The notes: a model not told the origin generated them from the letters alone. DNA of 64,000 bases from an uncultured Saprospiraceae bacterium (GCA_937924805.1 CALDTZ010000085.1:1-64000); one strand, 5' to 3'. Counted from the first letter of the stretch, positions 9,196-18,897 are shown. Translations and numbers: made by a program.

Positions 9196-9735
9196 TTAAA
9201 TAAAACATTGTGGATTTAAAAGAGTCGTTAGCTCCCACCCGATTATAAACCCTTTAGATTCATCATAACATTCAAAATAACCTGAATAGTTAGGCGGAAA
9301 TAAAGCCCCAAATTCATCTTGATCATTATAAAAATTTTCAATTCGATGTGTCACTTCTACGCTATCAAAATCACTAATTTTTAAAGCAACTAAGTCTTCT
9401 AAGTTATTTGCATAAATCATATTTCCTTGTACAGAAAAATCTATGTTACCCCAAATTTCAATGAATCGTGTTCTAGTCGGATTAGTAGGGATGGAGTTGT
9501 CGTAGACATGAATCCCTCTAAATCGTTCATTTACGAATAAATAAGGAGGTGCGTAGACAATTTTTCCGAGTTGCTCAGTCTCTTTAGTTGGTACGATCTT
9601 AATCGTTTCCGAAATTTCATCTAAAGGGACATAGATAGGCTTCATTCCATTTATTTCATCAGGTATATACGTTGGGTCGGTACAACCTGCCATTAAGGTG
9701 GCTATTAGCAACCCTAGAAATACAAAATTTTTCAT
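9196..9735 (-). CDS. LVIVD-like lipoprotein
   Basis: I place the start at ATG 9735 rather than seven codons upstream because MKNFVFLGLLIATLMAGC is then a clean lipoprotein signal with its lipobox Cys at residue 18. The mature 160 residues contain propeller-like strands, including YLFVNERFRGIHVYDNS followed by IPTNPT and later LVALKISDFDSVEVTHRI, close to LVIVD units but fewer than in the neighbour at 7815. It is the first gene of the alternating lipoprotein/barrel cluster. No enzyme motif is seen. Confidence 0.68.
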   Translation of the reverse strand: MKNFVFLGLLIATLMAGCTDPTYIPDEINGMKPIYVPLDEISETIKIVPTKETEQLGKIVYAPPYLFVNERFRGIHVYDNSIPTNPTRTRFIEIWGNIDFSVQGNMIYANNLEDLVALKISDFDSVEVTHRIENFYNDQDEFGALFPPNYSGYFECYDESKGFIIGWELTTLLNPQCFI

Positions 9736-9804
9736 AATAATTGTTGTTTTACACAAATAAGACTTTAGGGCTTAAATTTGTGTTGCCTATAAATCGAAAA
9801 ATAA

Positions 9805-11031
9805 TTATGAGCTATATTCTACCTTTTCATTTTTAAAGAATAGAAAGAACAATACCATAACTGCACCGGCAAACATAGCTGGCCATAACCAGATTCCTTC
9901 CCAACTATGATTTCCGTTTTCCAATATATTGTTGTCTACTATTTTTCCTGCAACCCAAAACCCGATCAACATGCCTACACCATAAGTGGCTAAAGTAATT
10001 AACCCTTGAGCTGCACTTTTAACCTTTTCTCCAGCCTTAGAGTCTGTATAAATCTGTCCTGAAACGAAAAAGAAGTCATAACATATCCCATGCAGAGCTA
10101 TACCTAAAATCAACATAAAACCCATTTCCCCAGCATCACCAAAAGCAAATAAAACATATCGAAGTACCCAAGCCAACATCCCCAAAATTAACGTCCATTT
10201 GATACCAAATTTTTTGAAAAACAAGGGTAATAAAAGCATAAACAAAACTTCAGAAATCTGACCTATTGTCATTTTACCTGTTGCATTTTCAACACCCAGT
10301 TCAATGAGAAAAGGATTTGCTTGAGAATAATAAAAAGCAAGAGGTATGCAAATAAGAATAGAGGAAACAAAAAACACTAAAAAATTTCGATCTTTTAATA
10401 AATTTAGCGCTTCAAAACCTAACAAATCACCGATTCCTTTAATTTTACTTTGATTGTTTGGTGGTGTTTTTGGTAAGGTAAAACTTAGCATTCCTAAAAC
10501 AAAAGAAGTAATAGAAACCATTAAAAATGTATTTTTTAAAAGTCCTTGATTTATTGAATCAGGAGTATCCCAATGAAAAACAAAACTAATAATTAAACCT
10601 GCGAGAATCCATCCTATTGTCCCCCACAATCGGATGTGAGCAAACTCTTTTGAAGGGTCTTTCATTTGATTAAAAGCAACTGAATTTACCAAAGCTAACG
10701 TTGGCATATAGACAATCATATAACCAAGGACTAAAGGGTAAAAAGCACTAAAGTCAGATGACTTAAACATAAAAAACATAAGTAGTGCACCAAATAGATG
10801 TAAAAATCCAAGTATTTTTTCTGCGTTGAAATATCTATCTGCGATTAAGCCAATAATGAAAGGAGCAATGATTGCACCCCATGATTGGGTAGAATAGGCT
10901 TGGCCAATTTGTCCTCCACTGGCACCTAGGTTTTGACCTAAAAATGTACCCATTGTAACAAACCACCCTCCCCAAATAAAAAATTCGAGGAACATCATTA
11001 TACATAATTGAATTTTTGTTGTTGGTTTCAT
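9805..11031 (-). CDS. MFS transporter, nucleoside/sugar permease (NupG-like)
   Basis: This 408-residue, 12-segment membrane protein begins MMFLEFFIWGGWFVTMG, the diagnostic start of the nucleoside:H+ symporter-type MFS group. It also has the LWGTIGWI segment and a DxxFFFVSGQIYTD region shared with Bacteroidota members of that group. It imports a nucleoside or sugar-like solute across the inner membrane by proton symport. It lies 16 bp downstream of the large DUF1080 lipoprotein. In Bacteroidota such permeases accompany DUF1080, TIM-barrel and Gfo/Idh/MocA genes, so a keto-sugar or glycoside substrate is more likely here than a nucleoside. Confidence 0.82.
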   Translation of the reverse strand: MKPTTKIQLCIMMFLEFFIWGGWFVTMGTFLGQNLGASGGQIGQAYSTQSWGAIIAPFIIGLIADRYFNAEKILGFLHLFGALLMFFMFKSSDFSAFYPLVLGYMIVYMPTLALVNSVAFNQMKDPSKEFAHIRLWGTIGWILAGLIISFVFHWDTPDSINQGLLKNTFLMVSITSFVLGMLSFTLPKTPPNNQSKIKGIGDLLGFEALNLLKDRNFLVFFVSSILICIPLAFYYSQANPFLIELGVENATGKMTIGQISEVLFMLLLPLFFKKFGIKWTLILGMLAWVLRYVLFAFGDAGEMGFMLILGIALHGICYDFFFVSGQIYTDSKAGEKVKSAAQGLITLATYGVGMLIGFWVAGKIVDNNILENGNHSWEGIWLWPAMFAGAVMVLFFLFFKNEKVEYSS

Positions 11032-11047
11032 GAAGTAAGGTTTGTTT

Positions 11048-14000
11048 TTAACGTTTTCTGATTTTTACATTTCGATACCAAACTTTATCACTGTGGTCTT
11101 GAAGTGCTAGATGTCCACTTTTTGCCAATCCAAAATCAGGCATATCCTTGAATTTACTATTTGCAATCATAGATGTCCACTGATCATTAAACATTTCAAA
11201 TCTGACCACATTTACTCCATTCAACCAAAACTCTACTTTGCCGTCTATGGATATAATTCGAGCTTCGTTCCAGTTCCCAGCCCCTTTAAAAGACGGGTAT
11301 TTCGTCTCTATCATATCATACAAATCCCCTGCTCTATGAGTAGGATATTTAGTGTCGGGGTGACAGACATTATCTAATACTTGCATTTCTGGCCCTGTTT
11401 GCCATACTGAATGAAATTTTTCATCCTCAACTACATTATAAAAAATACCCGAGTTTCCACAATTTGAAATTTTCCATTCACAAGAAAATTCAAAATTTTC
11501 ATAAGCTCCATTCGTAACAATGTCTCCTCCTTCAACCGCATAATGATTCCCATTTTTATCAATCGAAGAAGCATCTAGATGCATTGCATGATCTTTTATT
11601 ATCCAACTTTTACCGACTGTTTTTTTGTTGAAATTATGCCAACCTTCAAAACTTTTACCATCAAAAAGCAATTCCCATCCTTCTGATTTTTCCTCATTCG
11701 TAAGCGTATTAAGTTGCTTTGGAGAAGCCATTCTAGACATAAATCCGGGTTGATTATTTGGTATTTCATTCATTGTATACCAAGCTTCTGTTGTCCAAAG
11801 TTCATGATCTTTTTCGCTTACAAAAAGTTTATCCAAATGCAAGTAAACCACATGGTCTTTTTTCAACCCATTGATTTCTAGAAATACTTTTTTTCTGTCT
11901 TTTGAAATATTTACGGATGTAATATTTAAATTTTCCAAGCCTAATTTTGGACCGCCATATTCTTTTGTAGGTAAGTAATACCATTGTTGAAGTTGGTAAT
12001 TTTCTTTTTCCCACCCATCATTTACTTTCAATGGTTCTGTAAATTCAATTTCTAAACCATTCGTTTTTGCTCTAATAGCCAACATTTCAAATGTTGATCG
12101 ACCATTATAACTCATTCTTTGAAGACCATACCACAACTTAGAGTTATCCTGCCAATTACCATTATTACCGATTCCTCCTAGATACAAATCTTCATCATTC
12201 GCCCATGTTAATCGATTTATACCTGCTTCTAATCCTTGTGCAAATCGAAACAAACATCCTTGCAATTTGCCGTTTACCTCTTCAACGAAAACCCTTTTTA
12301 CTCCCCCATGAGTCACTTCACTGTGAATCATTTGACCTTTATAAGGACCAACATTAATGTAAGAAGGAGTAGATGGTGAATTTCCAATTTCATTTTGAGG
12401 CAACCATACAACTGGTTTCGTTTCTTCAAGCTTGTCTACATTTGGATGTAATATCGACCGAGATCCATAAAAAGCATCTTTTTGCACATGTACAATTTTA
12501 CTTGACGGCAACCAATCTCCTTGGTTATCCGCAACAAATAGTTCGTTTTTATACCCTTTCCCAATCCCATTCGGTGTACGAAGTCCATTCGCCACCACTT
12601 CATATTTTCCCGTTTCTATTGATACTTTTACTACACTACCTCTCACAAGTGGCTGATCTACTGCACTTGCTCCACCAGGTTGAATTCCCGTCGAAAGGTT
12701 TGCATAGAGGTACCCATCTTTTTCTTCTAGACCAAATGAAAATTCATGAAAATTTGTTGTAACCTCCCAATCATCACACAAGGTTCGATATTCATCTATC
12801 AACTCATCTCCATCAGTATCTACCAAGTGCGTCATTTCTTGTTTCTGAATAATATAAATTTCATCATTTACAATTTTTAGTCCTAGAGGCTCAGACAACC
12901 CAGATGCTATTTTCTTAACTTGAATATCTTCTGGATCTTCAGCTTTCAAATTACTCAATACATAAACGGCTCCTTCTGCATCCCATGTACTAATTGCTAA
13001 TCTTCCATCAGAGAAAAAATCCATACCTCCAACCTTTGGTGCAAATGCAGCAGGTCGAGCTTGATGCAAATCAAAACTTGGGTGGACACTTGTTAGTTTT
13101 ATTGCATCTCCTGGCACACTAGAATCATCTGCCATCGGAAGGGTTTTTCCGATCACTTTTGTCCGATCTTCAATATTGTGGACAATCATATTTGCAGGTA
13201 TTACTTTCCATGCACTATCGTTTGGACCCTTTATATTAAATGAAATAAATTTACCTCCACCCGTATCGAAGTATTCGATTCTAAAAGGATAATATCCAGA
13301 CTTAAACGAAAATTTTCCCTCAGCGACTTCGATTGAATGGCGACCATCATTATCAAGATATAATTTGTCATTAAAATACAGTTTAGAACCATCATCACTC
13401 CAAAGTCTAATATCGTATATTCCTTCTTTTTCAATATGTAGATATCCATTGGCTTCCATAGCAAAAATATCATCCAAACCTTTAAACTTTTCAACACCTA
13501 CATTATCAAAATTTGGATATATACCTCCTTGAAATAATTCAAGCTTAGAAAAATCTTTTGGAATAACCTTTGTGGACTGTGGAATATGATAGATAGCGAC
13601 AATCGCTCCTGGTAATACGTTTTCTGTATTTAGCGTATCCCGCTCTATTGTATGAACGGACTTTCTTTTTTCATTAGATGAAACGTTTTCAGGATTATCA
13701 AGGGATAAAATATATTTTACCATTTCTTCAATATCACCAAATGAAAGTTCAGCGTGCCCATTCATTATTTCTTGACCCCAAACACCTGTCCCTCCAACTC
13801 TAACCTTATTTATAAGCATGTTTATGTTGTCTTGAGTATCCTCATATTTTTTGGCAACAGAAACATATGCAGGACCAACTGTTTTTACATTTTTATTATG
13901 ACATGTTTTACAATCATTTCTTGCTATTAATCTCGCTCCTAAAGGCACCTCAATATCTGCGTCAATATCTGCATCAATCGAGTTCTGATCTGGCAAACTT

Positions 14001-14719
14001 GGTGACACAAATTGAATATGAAGCGGTGTTTTTTCGTTTGCTTTTAGTGTAATTCCACCGGTTACAGCAAATAACTCTTTATTATCCTTCTTTACAGCTT
14101 CTTTCGATTTTAATTCAAAACTTTCATTTGTTTTTATACTTTCTATAAAAGCGACCGAATTCGTATTAAAATCAAGATAAGCTTGTATGTTGTCATCTTC
14201 TTGTTTCGTCGTAAAGTCACGTTGAAGTATGACAGAACCACTCTCTGACTTTTCGACTTCAACTTGTTCATTAATAAAAATATCCCCTTGGTCACTTGAC
14301 AATTTATACATTAATGAAACCCGCCCATTATCGAGTTTGTGACCTAAATAATGAAATTCTGAATTGATTTTTAATTGTCCTTTTTTGATTGACCAAACAG
14401 GTTTGTTTTTTCCTATAAAATAGGCTTTACCAAAAGTTGTTGGTTGGGGCCCATGAACCATTGTATATACCGCACCCTCAAAATTGATCCCACCTTTCCA
14501 AGCTTTATAAGGTGACCCTGTTTCGGTATAATAACTGATCCACAAATCATCATCTAGAGCAAGTGAAATCATTCTTGAATTATCGTCTAAAACAGACCTG
14601 AATACCCACGGATCCATAGGTCTTTCACTATTTGGTTCGACGGATGAAGGTGTGTTTTGGCAAGAAGTAATTAGGTTGATTACTACTAAAAAAAAGAAAC
14701 AAAGTCTAAGGGTCGGCAT
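11048..14719 (-). CDS. multidomain lipoprotein: cytochrome c / PA14 / beta-propeller / DUF1080
   Basis: 1223 residues with a lipobox at Cys 20 (NLITSCQ). Domains in order: a beta-rich N-terminal region (35-245), a class I cytochrome c with the haem motif CKTCH (270-274) and a likely distal Met near 319, a PA14 domain (about 370-520: GIYDIRLWSDDGSKLYFN), a glucose-dehydrogenase-like propeller (about 545-900) and a C-terminal DUF1080 domain (last ~205 residues, from WELLFDGKSFEGW). DUF1080 proteins hydrolyse 3-keto-glycosides. The fusion implies an envelope enzyme coupling carbohydrate binding, possible oxidation and cleavage. The permease gene lies 16 bp downstream. Which domains are catalytically active is inferred. 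Confidence 0.85.
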   Translation of the reverse strand: MPTLRLCFFFLVVINLITSCQNTPSSVEPNSERPMDPWVFRSVLDDNSRMISLALDDDLWISYYTETGSPYKAWKGGINFEGAVYTMVHGPQPTTFGKAYFIGKNKPVWSIKKGQLKINSEFHYLGHKLDNGRVSLMYKLSSDQGDIFINEQVEVEKSESGSVILQRDFTTKQEDDNIQAYLDFNTNSVAFIESIKTNESFELKSKEAVKKDNKELFAVTGGITLKANEKTPLHIQFVSPSLPDQNSIDADIDADIEVPLGARLIARNDCKTCHNKNVKTVGPAYVSVAKKYEDTQDNINMLINKVRVGGTGVWGQEIMNGHAELSFGDIEEMVKYILSLDNPENVSSNEKRKSVHTIERDTLNTENVLPGAIVAIYHIPQSTKVIPKDFSKLELFQGGIYPNFDNVGVEKFKGLDDIFAMEANGYLHIEKEGIYDIRLWSDDGSKLYFNDKLYLDNDGRHSIEVAEGKFSFKSGYYPFRIEYFDTGGGKFISFNIKGPNDSAWKVIPANMIVHNIEDRTKVIGKTLPMADDSSVPGDAIKLTSVHPSFDLHQARPAAFAPKVGGMDFFSDGRLAISTWDAEGAVYVLSNLKAEDPEDIQVKKIASGLSEPLGLKIVNDEIYIIQKQEMTHLVDTDGDELIDEYRTLCDDWEVTTNFHEFSFGLEEKDGYLYANLSTGIQPGGASAVDQPLVRGSVVKVSIETGKYEVVANGLRTPNGIGKGYKNELFVADNQGDWLPSSKIVHVQKDAFYGSRSILHPNVDKLEETKPVVWLPQNEIGNSPSTPSYINVGPYKGQMIHSEVTHGGVKRVFVEEVNGKLQGCLFRFAQGLEAGINRLTWANDEDLYLGGIGNNGNWQDNSKLWYGLQRMSYNGRSTFEMLAIRAKTNGLEIEFTEPLKVNDGWEKENYQLQQWYYLPTKEYGGPKLGLENLNITSVNISKDRKKVFLEINGLKKDHVVYLHLDKLFVSEKDHELWTTEAWYTMNEIPNNQPGFMSRMASPKQLNTLTNEEKSEGWELLFDGKSFEGWHNFNKKTVGKSWIIKDHAMHLDASSIDKNGNHYAVEGGDIVTNGAYENFEFSCEWKISNCGNSGIFYNVVEDEKFHSVWQTGPEMQVLDNVCHPDTKYPTHRAGDLYDMIETKYPSFKGAGNWNEARIISIDGKVEFWLNGVNVVRFEMFNDQWTSMIANSKFKDMPDFGLAKSGHLALQDHSDKVWYRNVKIRKR

Positions 14720-14800
14720 TACATTTTTTATTAGGATTCTAAAATAAGAAATGCAATTGACTAATTATCAAGAATAATTAAACGGCTCCTTCTAAATAGA

Positions 14801-15715
14801 TTATATCTGTCTACTTTTTAAGTCTTTAATAGCTGTAGCTAAATGATTGTGTTTGTAAATGAAGCCATTTTCTTTCCATTTTGAAGAAATAACTCTTGTA
14901 CTATTAAGTAGCATTTTACTCATTTCACCAAGCCCTAATTTAAGCATTAGACTCGGAACAGGAACCATCAATGCCCATGGTCTATATACTTTTTTTATTT
15001 CGTTCACTAGTTCTTTTATAGTTACTGGTGTTTTTGAAACTGCATTTAAATAGCCATCTATTTTGGTGTTTTCCATGGTGTGTAAAAACATCCCACACAA
15101 ATCGTCCATATGGATCCAGCTATAGTATGCTTTACCCATTCCAAAATATCCAGCAACACCCATTTTTACAGGTTTAACAATCTCTTTCATTGCACCGCCA
15201 AGCGTACTTAGAACAATTCCTATTCTCAATACTACAAACCGACCTACTAAAGGTCTTATTGATTCGTGTGCCTTTTCCCATAAAATACAGCATTCGCATA
15301 AAAACTCACTCCCTGCTTCATCCGTCTCTGTAAGTAAACTTTCACCCCTTTCCCCATAGTACCCAATCGCACTTGCACCTATATATACCTCTGGTTTTTC
15401 ACTCATGTTGGCCAATATTTCTCCTAGGTATTCAGTAGATTTAACACGGCTGTTTATCAATTCATTTTTTCTTTTAGAAGTCCATCTTTTGTCGGCGATA
15501 CCGGCACCAGTGAGATTAATGACCACATCAAATGAATCTCCAGGTGCAATATCATTTTTCTTTTCTTGAATATTCCAATGGATCATATTCACCTTGTTTT
15601 CAATTCGTGTTTTTCCTCGTGTTAATACACTAACATCATACGATTTCAATAAAAGGTGGCATAATCTTTTGCCAACTAGCCCACTTCCTCCTGCAATTAA
15701 AACTTTTTTTGACAT
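14801..15715 (-). CDS. TIGR01777 family NAD(P)-dependent epimerase
   Basis: 304 residues with the extended short-chain dehydrogenase fold: a glycine-rich loop IAGGSGLVGKRL near the N-terminus, VINLTGAGIADKRW, the YYGERGESLLTETD segment typical of the TIGR01777/YfcH group, and a C-terminal DUF1731 region (VPVPSLMLKLGLGEMSKMLL). The family is conserved but its physiological substrate is not established; a nucleotide-sugar or cofactor-dependent reductase role is usually assumed. The gene stands alone, divergent from the binding-protein gene at 15792. No membrane segment is seen. Confidence 0.88.
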   Translation of the reverse strand: MSKKVLIAGGSGLVGKRLCHLLLKSYDVSVLTRGKTRIENKVNMIHWNIQEKKNDIAPGDSFDVVINLTGAGIADKRWTSKRKNELINSRVKSTEYLGEILANMSEKPEVYIGASAIGYYGERGESLLTETDEAGSEFLCECCILWEKAHESIRPLVGRFVVLRIGIVLSTLGGAMKEIVKPVKMGVAGYFGMGKAYYSWIHMDDLCGMFLHTMENTKIDGYLNAVSKTPVTIKELVNEIKKVYRPWALMVPVPSLMLKLGLGEMSKMLLNSTRVISSKWKENGFIYKHNHLATAIKDLKSRQI

Positions 15716-15791
15716 GATGACTTTGTTTATTTTATAAATGATTAGAAAGGGGTTTTTGTTTATATCTTAGCTTAACTCAATCCAATATTTT

Positions 15792-17504
15792 ATGCGGTTT
15801 AGCTATATTATACTTATCTCTCTTTATTTCTTTATGACCGGATGTAAATCAGACGTGTCCTCCCATAAGGATGATGGTACTTTACAAGTTTACCTTTCTG
15901 CTGATCCAGAAAAATTAAATCCTATTTTTAACCCAAAATCAATCGCTCGTGAGGTTTTTCAAAACATATTTGTACCACTAGCGGATTATAATCCAGAAAC
16001 CCTTATACTAGAACCGATTTTGATAACCAAAATCCCTTCAGCTGAGCGAATTAATGATGATATAGTAAGATATGCATTTACGTTTAAAGAGGATGCCGTA
16101 TGGACAGATGGAAAACCGGTCGTCGCCGAAGATTATTTATTTACCTTAAAAGCAGTTCTACATCCGTCTGTAAATGCTGCCACATGGAGAAGTTTATTAA
16201 AGAACGTTAAGGCAATAAATTTTGAAGACCCAAAAAGTAAATCATTTACAGTGGATGTTTCTGATGATTCGATGCTATCCCTTGAAATAGCTTCCACATT
16301 ATGTTTACTACCGAAGCACATTTATGATCCAAAAGGCCAGTTAGATGCTTATGATTTTTCGTTTTTCCATGATAAAGATCTTTTACAAAAAGTAGAAAAA
16401 GATACAAATCTTATCACTTTTGCAAAAACCTTAAATGCGCCAATAAACTATCGTGAAAACCTTATTAATGCTGGACCCTATCGTTTACTAAAATGGGAAA
16501 GCGGACAATATATTTCCATTGTAAAAAAAGAAAATTATTGGGGTAAAAAATACGATAAAAACCCTTTTTTAGAAGCAAAATCAGATACTATTCTTTTTAA
16601 AATATTTGCAGACGAACTTACTGCTTTTGTAAATCTAAAAGATGGAGGCTTAGATGTCATGAAGTTTAAATCATCTGAGTTGTTTGCACAATTAAACGAA
16701 AATGAATCCTATGCTCCAGATTTTAATTTTTATACTCCACAACTGATGCGTTATCTATATTTAAGTTTAAACAATAGAAAACCAGGCTTAAATGATCTTG
16801 CTGTTCGAAAAGCATTAAATAGTGTCCTTGATATTCCAACATTTATAAAAAACATCGAAAAGGATTTTGGTGTACAGTTAAATGGCCCAATCCACCCCTC
16901 AAAACCATACTATAATAAAAATCTAACGCTTCCAGAAAAAGATTTTTCTGAAGCTAAAGATATCTTGACAAAAAATGGTTGGGTAGATACAAATGCAAAT
17001 AACATCTTGGATAAAAATGGTGTAGAACTTGAGTTTGACCTCCTGATTTCTTCTTCTGAATTAGCAAAGCAAATTGGATTACTTTTCAAAAACGGATGTC
17101 AAGAACTAGGCATTGAAATACAATTAATTGAAAAAAGTCCGCGATTATATGTAAAAGAAGATGTTAATACGCATACTTATGATATCGCCGCTTTGTCGCA
17201 AACAATGGATGCTGCACCTTATGATCCATATTATCGATGGCATAGTGATAATATAGAATCAAGTAATATTTCAGGTTATTCAAATAAAAAAGCGGATACT
17301 TTAATTTTGGATATTCAGTCTGAGTTGGATCCAAAAAAACGAGCAAATTATTACTTAGAACTTCAAGAAATACTAAGTGAAGATTTACCTGTTGTATTTC
17401 TTTATGCTCCGACAGAAAAAATTGTAATTCGTAAAAACTTTAGTGGTAAAGCTACCCCAAAACGCCCCGGCTATTTAGCAAATACCATTGGTGTAATTAA
17501 GTAG
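15792..17504 (+). CDS. ABC transporter substrate-binding lipoprotein, family 5 (peptide/oligopeptide type)
   Basis: 570 residues with a lipoprotein signal ending in FFMTGCKSD (Cys ~18) and the SBP_bac_5 layout: LSADPEKLNPIFNP at the start of domain I, TFKEDAVWTDGKPVVAEDYLF, LLKWESGQYISIVKKENYWG and the C-terminal RANYYLELQEILSEDLPVVFL. The family binds peptides, nickel or opines for an ABC importer. No permease or ATPase gene is next to it, so it is an orphan binding protein here. Its 3' end overlaps prfA by 8 bp on the opposite strand. Confidence 0.85.
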   Translation: MRFSYIILISLYFFMTGCKSDVSSHKDDGTLQVYLSADPEKLNPIFNPKSIAREVFQNIFVPLADYNPETLILEPILITKIPSAERINDDIVRYAFTFKEDAVWTDGKPVVAEDYLFTLKAVLHPSVNAATWRSLLKNVKAINFEDPKSKSFTVDVSDDSMLSLEIASTLCLLPKHIYDPKGQLDAYDFSFFHDKDLLQKVEKDTNLITFAKTLNAPINYRENLINAGPYRLLKWESGQYISIVKKENYWGKKYDKNPFLEAKSDTILFKIFADELTAFVNLKDGGLDVMKFKSSELFAQLNENESYAPDFNFYTPQLMRYLYLSLNNRKPGLNDLAVRKALNSVLDIPTFIKNIEKDFGVQLNGPIHPSKPYYNKNLTLPEKDFSEAKDILTKNGWVDTNANNILDKNGVELEFDLLISSSELAKQIGLLFKNGCQELGIEIQLIEKSPRLYVKEDVNTHTYDIAALSQTMDAAPYDPYYRWHSDNIESSNISGYSNKKADTLILDIQSELDPKKRANYYLELQEILSEDLPVVFLYAPTEKIVIRKNFSGKATPKRPGYLANTIGVIK

Positions 17505-18573
17505 ACGCTGGGTCCCCTTCTTGCATTTTTGAAGCATTTTCAGCCATCTGAAGTGCATCAATAATACCTTGAATGTCACCATCTATAATTTTATCTAAAC
17601 TATACATCGTCAAATTAATTCTGTGATCTGTCATTCTGTTTTGAGGGTAATTGTATGTTCTAATTTTATCAGATCTATCTCCAGATCCTACAAGAGATTT
17701 TCGTTTAGATGAATGTTCACTTTCTGCTTTTGCCATTCTTACCTCTTGAATCTTTTGATACAATCGTTGAAGTGCAATTTCTCTATTTTTATGTTGGGAT
17801 CTAGAGTCTGTACTTTCGGCGGCTATCCCAGTAGGTATATGTGTAAATCGTACGCCTGATTCCGTCTTATTAACGTGCTGACCACCAGCTCCTGAAGCTC
17901 TAAAAGTATCTGTTCTTAGTTCATCCTTTCTAATATTAATATCTTCTAGTTCAAATTTAGGCATTATAGCTACAGTAGCTGCAGATGTATGTACCCTGCC
18001 TTGCGATTCTGTTTTTGGCACCCTTTGAACACGGTGAGCACCCGATTCAAATTTAAATTGTCCATAAACATTGTTTCCAAAAACTTCTGCTACTATTTTA
18101 TTATATCCCCCAGCTGTTCCTTCATTGATATCGAGAATTTCCATTTTCATGGATTTTTCTTCGATAAATTTGGAATACATCCTAAAAAGATCTCCAGCAA
18201 AAATACTAGCTTCATCACCACCTGTTCCGGACCTTATCTCTAGTATTATATCTTTATCATCATTGGGATCCTTGGGGATAAGCAACACTTTAATTTCCTC
18301 ATCCATTTCTTCTTTCTGGCTAGATAGACCATCTAGTTCCATTTTTGCCATTTCTTTCATTTCAGGATCATCATCCTGGAGCATTAGTTCTGCTGTTTCT
18401 ATATTCCCCAAAAGTTCTTTATACTTAAGGTAGATCGTTGCCATTCCTGACAATCCTTTATAATCTTTGTTGATTTTAGTAAACCTCTTAATATCAGTTA
18501 CGATTTCCGGATCAGATAATTGCTCTTCTAATGTAAGAAACCTATGATAAATAGCTTCAAGCTTTTGTAACAT
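17497..18573 (-). CDS. prfA: peptide chain release factor 1
   Basis: 358 residues, the usual RF1 length. The GGQ motif that drives peptidyl-tRNA hydrolysis is present (RASGAGGQHVNKTESGVR), as are the following SQHKNRE segment and the RNYPQNR-like helix. RF1 recognises UAA and UAG stops in the ribosomal A site. A good Bacteroidota promoter box (TACATTTG on this strand, 18593-18600) lies 20 bp upstream of the ATG, so transcription likely begins just before the start with a very short leader. The 3' end overlaps the convergent binding-protein gene by 8 bp. Confidence 0.97.
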   Translation of the reverse strand: MLQKLEAIYHRFLTLEEQLSDPEIVTDIKRFTKINKDYKGLSGMATIYLKYKELLGNIETAELMLQDDDPEMKEMAKMELDGLSSQKEEMDEEIKVLLIPKDPNDDKDIILEIRSGTGGDEASIFAGDLFRMYSKFIEEKSMKMEILDINEGTAGGYNKIVAEVFGNNVYGQFKFESGAHRVQRVPKTESQGRVHTSAATVAIMPKFELEDINIRKDELRTDTFRASGAGGQHVNKTESGVRFTHIPTGIAAESTDSRSQHKNREIALQRLYQKIQEVRMAKAESEHSSKRKSLVGSGDRSDKIRTYNYPQNRMTDHRINLTMYSLDKIIDGDIQGIIDALQMAENASKMQEGDPAST

Positions 18574-18592
18574 GGTGGATTATTTGCGGAGA

Positions 18593-18622
18593 CAAATGTA
18601 ATAAAAGGAAGCCCAAATTCAA
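18593..18622 (-). promoter_or_regulatory. Bacteroidota-type promoter of prfA
   Basis: On the minus strand a TTG (18622-18620) is followed after 19 bp by TACATTTG (18600-18593), matching the TTG / TAnnTTTG promoter form of Bacteroidota. It lies 20 bp before the prfA start codon. Confidence 0.55.
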
Positions 18623-18663
18623 GTGATTTGGGTCATGATGGAAAAAAGAGAATTAAGAATCAA

Positions 18664-18897
18664 CTAAAACTTAATGCTATTTCTGATTTGCTTCATCAAA
18701 TCATCAGAGACACTTGATCTTGTAACATTGTTTTTCAAAAACTCTCTTGCAGTCTTTTCTTGGTTAAAAATTTGACTAAACTGAGGATCAGAATTAACAT
18801 TGTTTATCAATATCTCTTCATCTTCTTTGCTTAAAGCGTTGTCAAAATATAAGCTTACATTTTCTTTAATCTGTTGAAATCTATCAAGATTTTGCAT
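18664..18897 (-). CDS. small putative anti-sigma partner of the ECF sigma factor (77 aa)
   Basis: This 77-residue protein begins MQNLDRFQQIKENVSLYFDN and continues ALSKEDEEILINNVNSDPQF, the short helical pattern seen at the N-terminus of anti-sigma factors that bind region 2/4 of ECF sigmas. It has no zinc-finger His/Cys motif and no membrane segment, so it would be a soluble regulator. It lies 42 bp downstream of the sigma factor gene on the same strand, the usual place for such a partner. The anti-sigma role is inferred from size, pattern and position only. Confidence 0.6.
   Translation of the reverse strand: MQNLDRFQQIKENVSLYFDNALSKEDEEILINNVNSDPQFSQIFNQEKTAREFLKNNVTRSSVSDDLMKQIRNSIKF

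Noticed and set aside
12373..12762. 129-residue open frame opposite the DUF1080 lipoprotein
   Set aside because: Antisense shadow; the minus-strand frame has convincing domains and this one does not.
13952..13981. Short direct repeat (ATCTGCGTCAATATCTGCATC type) in the DUF1080 lipoprotein gene
   Set aside because: It simply encodes the DADIDADIE acidic repeat in the linker before cytochrome c; no sign of a mobile or CRISPR repeat.
18071..18433. 120-residue serine-rich open frame opposite prfA
   Set aside because: Antisense shadow of the well-conserved prfA gene with low-complexity Ser/Ile composition.
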